6,148 nt of DNA from an uncultured Eubacteriaceae bacterium (GTDB lineage: Bacteria; Bacillota; Clostridia; Eubacteriales; Eubacteriaceae). The stretch spans positions 1 to 6,148 of the forward strand of contig CANRHG010000116.1 of assembly GCA_947630385.1 (NCBI GenBank), in the 5' to 3' direction. The translations under genes and the position numbers were made by a program. Shown one piece after another: positions 1 to 4,310 of this stretch (position 1 is its first letter; each line of letters begins with the position of its first letter). The notes beneath the pieces were generated by a model. It had not been told where the DNA came from. It saw only the letters and a list, made by a program, of their open reading frames with translations, and ran no database searches.

Positions 1-1
1 C

Positions 2-1150
2 CAATATATGGTCACGATGAAAGGGATTGCAGCCGGAACAACGACCGTCACGGCGACCTATACGGATGAGGCCGGCCAGGTCTATCAAGGAAGCGGGACC
101 GTCACGGTTACTGAACCGGTAACGCCGACTTCGGTTACAATCAGCCCGACGAGTCCGGTTTATCTGTCAACTTCAGCGGGACAGAAGACTTCCGAAACCC
201 TTACGGCCACGGTTCTTCCGGAAGGTTCCAGCGGGTACGTTACCTGGAGCTCAAGTGTTCCGAGCGTAGCTACGGTTGGAGAAAATGTGAAAAATCCGAA
301 TGAAGCTACCGTTACAGCGGTTGCTGAAGGTGAAACGGTTATAACGGCTACCATAGGAGACGTGAGTGCTTCGGTTACGGTCATCGTATCCAACAACGAT
401 TTCGTTGGAACTCCGACAATCACCGCCGCCGATCCGGACTCTTACACGGTCTCGGTCACGGTCTCACCGAACCCGGCCCTTTCAGCTGTAGCTCCGGCCA
501 ATTCGGTCTCGGTCTTTACGTGGTCACAACCCGACCAGAGCGATATGGATTGTAAAGTGGTCAATCCTCTATCTTCCGGGTCGAACACCTTTACTTATTC
601 CTTCCCGGTCAACGATACACCGGTCAATACGCATTACATCGATGCCGATACGATCAAGATCCACGTCTACGCCAACGGCCAGACGAGCTCTTTAATTAGT
701 GCGACGACCTACAGCTGGATGGATGCGGTCCAGTCTCTGGACAAACAGGTAGCTTACGTCACCTACAGCCAGAACCTAGGCTTCAACACACCGACCGTAT
801 TCGATGGTGAGATCTCTGGGACCCAGGGACAGGCCTTGGGCCTTGAAGGAATCCGAGTTTCCTCTCCGATTGAAGGAGTGCAGGTCGTCACGAACGTCCA
901 CGTTACCGATATCGGTTGGATCAATGGCGTCGCCGATGGGACTTACGCCGGAACGATGGGGAAAAATCTCCAGATCCAGGCCGTGAGCATGACTCTTACA
1001 GGGCCTAATGCTTCGAACTACCGGATCCAGTACCGGGTCCACGGACAAAACTACGGTTGGCAGGATTGGACGTCTCAGGGACAGACCGCCGGAACTACCG
1101 GTCAAAACCTCGCACTTGAAGCCATCCAGGTCCAAATCGTACCAGCTTAA
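2..1150 (+). CDS. Ig-like (Big_2) and ChW-repeat surface protein, C-terminal part
   Basis: The reading frame is open to the left edge, so the true start lies outside the window; the ATG at 8 is internal. Counting from that ATG, residues 1-35 are the end of one bacterial Ig-like module and 38-128 a complete Big_2-type module (VTPTSVTISP, VTWSSSVPSVATV, GETVITA). Residues 131-236 form an uncharacterised Thr/Ser/Val-rich, probably beta-rich region. Residues 247-378 hold three Clostridial hydrophobic-W (ChW) repeats, clearest at DIGWINGVADGTYAGTMGKN and YGWQDW with AGTTGQNLALEAIQV; the first is degenerate, with Phe in place of the Gly-Trp tryptophan. ChW and Big_2 modules are known from secreted or cell-surface proteins of Gram-positives. 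No LPXTG motif or C-terminal membrane segment is present, so anchoring, if any, probably runs through the ChW repeats or missing N-terminal modules. Its G+C content is visibly higher than most of the window. Ligand unknown. Confidence 0.85.
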   Translation, partial: QYMVTMKGIAAGTTTVTATYTDEAGQVYQGSGTVTVTEPVTPTSVTISPTSPVYLSTSAGQKTSETLTATVLPEGSSGYVTWSSSVPSVATVGENVKNPNEATVTAVAEGETVITATIGDVSASVTVIVSNNDFVGTPTITAADPDSYTVSVTVSPNPALSAVAPANSVSVFTWSQPDQSDMDCKVVNPLSSGSNTFTYSFPVNDTPVNTHYIDADTIKIHVYANGQTSSLISATTYSWMDAVQSLDKQVAYVTYSQNLGFNTPTVFDGEISGTQGQALGLEGIRVSSPIEGVQVVTNVHVTDIGWINGVADGTYAGTMGKNLQIQAVSMTLTGPNASNYRIQYRVHGQNYGWQDWTSQGQTAGTTGQNLALEAIQVQIVPA

Positions 1151-1162
1151 GCTAATTTGTTT

Positions 1163-1217
1163 TTAAGAAGAACCGTAGATCTTGGTGATAAAAAGCGGAG
1201 CCCTCCGTTCTTCTTAA
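1163..1217 (+). terminator. Hairpin after the surface-protein gene
   Basis: An 11-bp perfect inverted repeat (TTAAGAAGAAC at 1163-1173, GTTCTTCTTAA at 1207-1217) encloses a smaller CGGA/TCCG hairpin (1196-1207). It begins 13 bases after the surface-protein stop. There is no long U-tract directly after it, so it may be a weak terminator or an mRNA 3'-end stabiliser. Confidence 0.5.
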
Positions 1218-1226
1218 TAAATAAAA

Positions 1227-1280
1227 GGGCGGCTCTTTATCTGGAGCCGTCCAAATAACAAAATTTTCTTTTTTTCTTAA
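1227..1280 (+). terminator. Probable bidirectional terminator
   Basis: GGGCGGCTC (1227-1235) pairs with GAGCCGTCC (1244-1252), with one G-U pair and an 8-base loop. On the plus strand a T-rich tract follows from 1263, somewhat distant. On the minus strand the stem is followed at once by TTTTATTTATT, so it also suits leftward transcription. Confidence 0.6.
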
Positions 1281-1284
1281 TCTG

Positions 1285-1343
1285 GTCCGAAAGCTAAGAA
1301 AGAATACTTTTTCTACTCTTAGCTTTTCGGACTATTTTTATTT
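1285..1343 (+). terminator. Rho-independent terminator with 15-bp stem
   Basis: GTCCGAAAGCTAAGA (1285-1299) pairs with TCTTAGCTTTTCGGAC (1317-1332) with one extra base, followed directly by TATTTTTATTT. This is a textbook plus-strand terminator with a 17-base loop. No gene lies between it and the previous hairpin. Confidence 0.7.
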
Positions 1344-1398
1344 AACGAAGTTCTTATCTGTTTTCTTCAATCTATAAGGAGTTTTTCTGCAAAATAAA

Positions 1399-1460
1399 AA
1401 CCGGAACCAAAACTTGCCTGTTATTTGAGATAAGTTTTGGCTCCGGTTCTTTATTTTCAT
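1399..1460 (+). terminator. Rho-independent terminator with 17-bp stem, likely bidirectional
   Basis: The arms at 1399-1415 (AACCGGAACCAAAACTT) and 1432-1448 (AAGTTTTGGCTCCGGTT) pair with one A-C mismatch. CTTTATTTTCATTT follows on the plus strand and TTTATTTTG on the minus strand. It ends about 20 bases before the toxin promoter and would insulate the toxin from upstream read-through. Confidence 0.7.
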
Positions 1461-1469
1461 TTGTCTTTA

Positions 1470-1498
1470 TTGTACAAATAGGTCAGATAATTTAAAAT
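1470..1498 (+). promoter_or_regulatory. Promoter of the type I toxin mRNA
   Basis: A -35 box TTGTAC (1470-1475), a 17-bp spacer and a -10 box TAAAAT (1493-1498) form a good sigma-A promoter. Transcription should begin near 1503-1505, giving an untranslated leader of roughly 85 bases before the GTG start. Confidence 0.7.
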
Positions 1499-1503
1499 AA
1501 TGA

Positions 1504-1533
1504 GGGAGGCATTTACATTAGGCGCCTCTGAAT
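1504..1533 (+). promoter_or_regulatory. Structured 5' leader of toxin mRNA
   Basis: GAGGC (1506-1510) can pair with GCCTC (1524-1528) at the very 5' end of the transcript. The segment contains the self-complementary octamer AGGCGCCT (1520-1527). CATTAGGCGCCTCT (1516-1529) is repeated directly at 1966-1979 inside the second antisense RNA gene. CGCCTCTGAAT (1523-1533) is the exact complement of ATTCAGAGGCG at the 3' end of the same mRNA (1794-1804). The leader can therefore pair with itself, with the mRNA 3' end, or with the second small RNA. Confidence 0.65.
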
Positions 1534-1588
1534 CTAATATTTTTTCGGCTAAGAAGTTCGTAATTATGTTAGAAAGGAGGTAGTGAAT

Positions 1589-1774
1589 GTGACATTTGCT
1601 TTTGAAGCTTTAATCTTTTTATGCATTTTGGCGGTTCTTATGATTTTGATCATGATTTTCGTCTTAATGGTAATAAAGACGATTAGCTTAATTAAAGCAT
1701 TAAAAAAGGACTCAGAAAAAAAGGATGATTCTGAGTCCGACGACAACAAGCCTAATTCAACGCGTAAATTCTGA
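1589..1774 (+). CDS. Holin-like type I toxin (TxpA/BsrG/Fst-like small membrane protein)
   Basis: A 61-residue protein from the GTG at 1589. I prefer this start because the strong Shine-Dalgarno AAAGGAGG (1573-1580) sits 8 bases before it; the in-frame GTG at 1583 is only 2 bases from the site. The protein reads MTFAFEALIFL, close to the MT-FEAL opening common in holin-like toxins, then one hydrophobic membrane segment (about residues 7-29), a basic stretch (IKTISLIKALKK to residue 40) and a polar, acidic tail (DSEKKDDSESDDNK). Short membrane helix plus charged tail is the usual build of type I toxins that depolarise or damage the membrane. It has its own promoter and terminator, and two predicted minus-strand RNAs face it. 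Family membership rests on size, topology and genetic layout rather than a database match; a small membrane protein of other function remains possible. Confidence 0.75.
   Translation: MTFAFEALIFLCILAVLMILIMIFVLMVIKTISLIKALKKDSEKKDDSESDDNKPNSTRKF
1702..1738 (-). terminator. Antisense terminator inside the toxin coding sequence
   Basis: A perfect 10-bp inverted repeat (1708-1717 with 1729-1738), an 11-base loop and a six-T tail on the minus strand. It sits within toxin codons 40-50, the KDSEKKDDSES stretch, so the amino-acid sequence of the tail is tied to the hairpin. Confidence 0.7.
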
Positions 1775-1799
1775 ATGAGGCTTTAATAACTTAATTCAG

Positions 1800-1826
1800 A
1801 GGCGTTTATAAATGCCTTTCTTTTTC
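1800..1826 (+). terminator. Terminator of toxin mRNA
   Basis: AGGCGTT (1800-1806) pairs with AATGCCT (1811-1817, one G-U pair) around a TATA loop, followed by TTCTTTTTCT. The toxin transcript would end near 1825, about 320 bases long. The same bases can pair with the mRNA leader instead. Confidence 0.6.
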
Positions 1827-1833
1827 TATAACT

Positions 1834-1862
1834 ATTATACCAAGGTTTTAATCTTTAAAACA
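1834..1862 (-). promoter_or_regulatory. Extended -10 promoter for antisense RNA 1
   Basis: On the minus strand TTGGTATAAT ends at 1834: a perfect TATAAT (1834-1839) with the extended TGn motif. A weak -35-like TGTTTT (1857-1862) lies 17 bp upstream. The start point would be near 1827. It resembles the promoter of antisense RNA 2 in both boxes and spacing. Confidence 0.65.
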
Positions 1863-1900
1863 GGCTTTGATTCCGATTTTGGAACAATTAAAAAACTTTG

Positions 1901-1943
1901 AAAAAAACAGCTGCCTAATTCAAAGCCAAAAAATTAGACAGCT
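1901..1943 (-). terminator. Terminator of antisense RNA 2
   Basis: On the minus strand AGCTGTCTAATT (1943-1932) pairs with AATTAGGCAGCT (1920-1909), 12 bp with one G-U, followed by G and seven T. There is no plus-strand U-tract, so it serves leftward transcription only. Confidence 0.75.
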
Positions 1944-1985
1944 AGTATAAGCACTTTAAGACGGCCATTAGGCGCCTCTTTTCTT
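1901..1985 (-). ncRNA. Antisense RNA 2, complementary to toxin leader via direct repeats
   Basis: A predicted RNA of about 85 bases starts near 1985 and ends at a strong terminator (arms 1932-1943 and 1909-1920, then seven T). Near its 5' end it carries the complement of CATTAGGCGCCTCT, a 14-base perfect match to the toxin leader at 1516-1529. Its terminator stem and loop carry the complement of GCCTAATTCAA, an 11-base match to toxin codons at 1750-1760. Two separate short complementarities created by direct repeats are the hallmark of RNA II of the Enterococcus par (fst) locus. It is encoded outside the toxin transcript, so it would act on the mRNA without full overlap. Alternatively it is the leftover antitoxin of a second locus whose toxin was lost. 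Confidence 0.55.
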
Positions 1986-1991
1986 TCTGTT

Positions 1992-2020
1992 ATTATACCA
2001 AAATTCCGTTCTTAAAAACA
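1992..2020 (-). promoter_or_regulatory. Extended -10 promoter for antisense RNA 2
   Basis: TTGGTATAAT on the minus strand, with a perfect TATAAT at 1992-1997 and TGn extension, plus TGTTTT at 2015-2020 at 17-bp spacing. The arrangement is the same as for antisense RNA 1 (1834-1862), which points to duplication of one antisense promoter. Confidence 0.65.
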
Positions 2021-2123
2021 CCCTTCCCAGGAATTTTGCATCATGCTTTCTTTCCTAAGTTTCCTAATCAGGTCTATTTTAGAATTTATTTATTCTAGTC
2101 TTCATAATTCTTATTAGATTGTA

Positions 2124-2162
2124 CTCAGAAAGGTCGTTAATTGCGCTATAATGCCCAGATAA
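2124..2162 (+). repeat. Left arm of long-range inverted repeat
   Basis: This 39-base segment matches the reverse complement of 6079-6116 with two mismatches and one single-base gap; its last 22 bases (2141-2162) match perfectly. It carries TTGCGCTATAATGCCCAGAT, including a perfect TATAAT pointing inward. The two arms enclose about 4 kb of mobile-DNA genes. It could be a terminal repeat of an insertion sequence or a dispersed non-coding repeat. Confidence 0.75.
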
Positions 2163-2368
2163 GAATTTGCTCTTTTTACTTAATTCACTAAAGAGACTTT
2201 TTTACTGGAAAATATTTAGATTTCCTTACCTCTTTAAACTAAATTTCTAATTTTTTGTTGTGATATTCTGATTGAAATAAAGAAGTTTTCTTTTCACTGC
2301 GCAAAATTTTCAATATTTTATAGATTTAGTTAATCGAATAAGTTAAACTAGGATAATAAATTCGAATG

Positions 2369-2417
2369 TCTGGGATTCCTTTTTCGGTTGTAATCATTTG
2401 AAATCCCAGATATTTTT
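2369..2417 (+). terminator. Orphan U-tailed hairpin
   Basis: GTCTGGGATT (2369-2378) pairs with AATCCCAGAT (2402-2411, one G-U) around a 23-base loop and is followed by ATTTTTAT. No plus-strand gene precedes it. A weak promoter-like GATAAT (2352-2357) lies just upstream, so it may end a very short RNA or a transcript entering from further left. Confidence 0.45.
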
Positions 2418-2559
2418 ATATTCCCTTACAGAATTTTTCTTAAAGTTTAAACTTTGATTTTACTCTTTACTTTTTTACGCTAACCTATCAAGGTTTTTAG
2501 AGCTGAAACTAGCTAAATTACACGAGGAAAAGTGAACCCTCCCTAAAAATACGAATTAC

Positions 2560-2814
2560 TTATTTCTTACCATATCGAACTTCGTCAACCAAATCCTGTA
2601 TATCATCTTCACTTGAAGTTCCTAATATTTCAGCTACTCCTTTAAAAGCTTTCTGAACTTTGTCTAAAGCTTTCGCAGAAGCGTTACTAATTATAATTTC
2701 TCCATCATCACTTTCAGAAAATAAAATTTTGTCACCAGCTTTTAATTTTAGAAAACGTTGAATTTCAATCGGTAAGATAATCTGTCCATTCAATGAAAAT
2801 TCTACTAAGTTCAT
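2560..2814 (-). CDS. AbrB/MazE/SpoVT-type antitoxin-like DNA-binding protein, no toxin partner
   Basis: An 84-residue protein. Residues 1-46 (MNLVEFSLNGQIILPIEIQRFLKLKAGDKILFSE... IIISNASA) form a typical swapped-hairpin AbrB fold with the family signature of LNGQ, then LPIEIQ and LKAGDK. Residues 47-84 are an acidic helical tail (EDDIQDLVDEVRYGKK) of the kind that binds a toxin in type II systems, often a PIN-domain RNase encoded directly downstream. A good Shine-Dalgarno (AGAGAGG) lies about 8 bases before the ATG. No toxin gene follows: an ATG overlapping the 3' end (frame MVRNK) meets a stop after five codons. It is therefore an orphan antitoxin, a stand-alone regulator, or the surviving half of a broken pair. 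Fold assignment is confident; function as antitoxin is inferred from family resemblance. Confidence 0.85.
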   Translation of the reverse strand: MNLVEFSLNGQIILPIEIQRFLKLKAGDKILFSESDDGEIIISNASAKALDKVQKAFKGVAEILGTSSEDDIQDLVDEVRYGKK

Positions 2815-2857
2815 TAATTTTTCCTCTCTAGAAAAGCGGTTTCTGTAGTTATCCTTG

Positions 2858-2874
2858 ATTACTGATCAGATAAT
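2858..2874. promoter_or_regulatory. Palindromic operator candidate before the AbrB-type gene
   Basis: CTGATCAG (2862-2869) is a perfect 8-bp palindrome extended by TTA and ATAA arms that match with one extra base. It lies about 45 bp upstream of the start codon, where autoregulating AbrB-type antitoxins commonly bind. Next to it is TTGATTACT (2855-2863), a motif that recurs at 3023-3053. Confidence 0.35.
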
Positions 2875-2894
2875 AATTTTTGTAATTACGTTAA

Positions 2895-2922
2895 AATATA
2901 ATAAAGATAGTACCCTATGTAA
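2895..2922 (-). promoter_or_regulatory. Possible promoter of the AbrB-type gene
   Basis: On the minus strand TTACAT (2922-2917) and TATATT (2900-2895) are spaced by 16 bp. The -10 is good and the -35 weak. The leader would be about 75 bases and would contain the palindrome at 2858-2874. Confidence 0.35.
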
Positions 2923-3022
2923 GAAATACAATCATAAAGCCACTGTCTAAACTGGTTAAAAACAGTCAAATGCGCCTTTACCGTTATATAACAGAAAATA
3001 AATTTAATCAAAAATACTATAC

Positions 3023-3053
3023 AGTAATCAATAATCACTCATTATTGATTACT
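3023..3053. repeat. Perfect 13-bp inverted repeat, 5-bp spacer
   Basis: AGTAATCAATAAT (3023-3035) and ATTATTGATTACT (3041-3053) are exact reverse complements around CACTC. There is no T tail, so a terminator is unlikely. The close spacing suits a dimeric DNA-binding protein. The outer nonamer TTGATTACT also occurs at 2855-2863 before the AbrB-type gene. Confidence 0.6.
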
Positions 3054-3201
3054 AAGAAGATTTCGAAATAAGAATTAAATTATCGTTATCGAGGTTTTAA
3101 ATTTGGCCAACCTCTCAATGTAAAACCACCGTCTTCCGTTAAAGCTTATAATTAAGCTTGTTTATTAGTTCCATTTCTACCATAACTTCAATTTTTAAAC
3201 C

Positions 3202-3978
3202 ATGAACGAAAACCAACAGCGCGACGAATTAAAGATTTTAAACCATCAAAGACAACTTTCTGTGGATCATAAAACGTCCGTTATCAACAATCTGATCTCA
3301 CTTACGGACCGCGTTTTTCCACAGATCAATGAACAATTCAGCAAATGTTCTCATAAACCTAACGAAAAGTGGGTGGATTTTCTGGACGTCTTCTGGCATC
3401 CGGAGACGATCACGTCCCTAACTCCCGAGGATTTTAGCGAAAAATACCGGAATTTTTGTTCAATAAAGGGTTATAAATTCTACCAGGCCAAAGCGGACCA
3501 ACTTTACGACTACGCCCAAAGCGTTTGGCCGACCCTACAAAAGAATTCGACGGTCCGAAAAATCGTCAAAAAGGCCGTCAAACGGGTCCGTACGGCTTTA
3601 GAAGAGGTCGACGGTTACGACAAGCTGTTGATCGCCGAAGCTAAAAAGGTGCCAGAGTTTGAGGTTGTCGCTTATGCCGGGATCGATCCGGGAGCGAACC
3701 AGTCCGGACAATTTGACAAAAAGAGCAATCAAACCTCAAAACATGGTGATGCCTACCTACGTCACAGCCTGTTCAACGTAATGCAGGCATTGTTGACGCA
3801 TCCACCCAAAGAGGACACAGCCGTCTACGATTTCCTCGATAAAAAACGTAAAGAAAACAAGCCGTACCGCGTCTATATGATCGCCGGAGCCGCCAAATTT
3901 TTACGGGTTTATTACGGACGCGTCAATGAATATTTAGCCAACCGGGAAAAAGACACTAAATACAGATCTTCTGGGTAG
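3202..3978 (+). pseudogene. IS110-family transposase remnant (N-terminal DEDD domain missing)
   Basis: The 258-residue frame matches the linker and C-terminal part of IS110 recombinases. Residues 1-135 are the helical middle region. Residues 155-245 match the C-terminal serine domain: VAYAGIDPGANQSG with the presumed catalytic Ser168, then SKHGDAYLRHSLF (179-191) and PYRVYMIAGAAKFLRVYY (221-238). Full-length members are usually 300-450 residues and begin with a RuvC-like DEDD domain, which is absent. An in-frame stop (TAA at 3196-3198) precedes the ATG and no ribosome binding site is visible. The conserved PGIG stretch normally found before the VAYAG motif is also missing (LLIAEAKKVPEFEVVAYAG), suggesting an internal in-frame deletion of perhaps 15-20 residues. 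Its higher G+C resembles the surface-protein gene and not its AT-rich flanks. It is probably inactive. Confidence 0.8.
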
Positions 3979-4310
3979 AATTCGAAACTTAGTTTTGCTT
4001 CCAGAAAACCGGACTTTAAAGCCTTTAGGAGCGAATTTTTCTTAAAATCTCTTTGTTTAATTTTAGAAGATAATCTGAACGCTCAAATTAATTTCTTAAA
4101 CTTACCTGAGTTTTAATCAAATTTTCTGTTGGAAATTAAATCTTAAATTTTTTTAAGGTTTCTTAAAGAAATTTAAAAATTTACAAGTTTGTAACATCCT
4201 TTCAAAAGAAATGCGATATTATTCAATTAACGAATCCGATAAGTCAAATAACTTATTGATTTGAATAAATTTGGAGAAAAGCGGATCGTTATGATCTGCG
4301 TTGTGAAAAA
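3979..4310. other. AT-rich spacer before the integrase
   Basis: No coding sequence is supported. It contains a perfect short palindrome TTACAAGTTTGTAA (4181-4194) and AT-rich dyads around 4240-4265 (ATAAG/CTTAT), which could be regulator or integrase arm sites. No clear sigma-A promoter for the integrase could be picked out. Confidence 0.45.

Larger units (their letters stand above)
1702..1827 (-). ncRNA. Antisense RNA 1, overlapping the toxin mRNA 3' end
   Basis: A predicted transcript of about 126 bases runs from the extended -10 promoter at 1834-1842 to a textbook terminator: GGACTCAGAA and TTCTGAGTCC (1708-1717 and 1729-1738), a perfect 10-bp stem followed on the minus strand by six T (1702-1707). 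It is fully complementary to the last 40% of the toxin mRNA, including the end of the coding sequence and the mRNA terminator. This is the arrangement known from txpA/RatA and bsrG/SR4 of Bacillus, where the duplex leads to degradation of the toxin mRNA. The 5' end of this RNA also repeats the sequence of the toxin leader (AGGCATTTA and CGCCTCTGAAT). Boundaries are inferred from promoter and terminator only. Confidence 0.65.
2021..2559. other. AT-rich gene-free stretch
   Basis: I find no convincing coding sequence here. It contains the left arm of the long inverted repeat (2124-2162), a weak CTCTTT/AAAGAG hairpin followed by ACTTTTTT (2170-2203), a U-tailed hairpin at 2369-2417, a 14-bp palindrome (AAAGTTTAAACTTT, 2442-2455) and a small AACCT/AGGTT hairpin with a T tail (2482-2498). 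The place directly after the minus-strand antitoxin-like gene, where a toxin gene would be expected, is empty. Confidence 0.6.
2815..3201. other. Gene-free spacer between AbrB-type gene and IS110 fragment
   Basis: Besides the promoter, palindrome and 13-bp inverted repeat listed separately, it holds two small hairpins: GAGGTT/AACCTC (3091-3096 and 3109-3114) and AAGCTTA/TAAGCTT (3142-3148 and 3153-3159). I see no coding sequence. The 110 bases before 3202 may be non-coding end DNA of the IS110 element, but nothing proves it. Confidence 0.5.

Noticed and set aside
776..1135. Minus-strand open frame of 119 codons, and a similar one at 160-423
   Set aside because: Both lie opposite the repetitive GC-rich surface-protein gene, show no protein-family features and have no ribosome binding site; they are frame shadows.
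1564..1749. Minus-strand 61-codon frame opposite the toxin
   Set aside because: It mirrors the hydrophobic toxin codons and lies across the toxin Shine-Dalgarno; the plus frame has the strong ribosome binding site.
2119..2205. Small RNA from TATAAT (2147-2152) to the CTCTTT/AAAGAG hairpin
   Set aside because: The only -35-like TTGTAC is 22 bp away and the stem is six weak pairs; the TATAAT is part of the inverted repeat. Kept only as a weak hairpin in the gene-free region.
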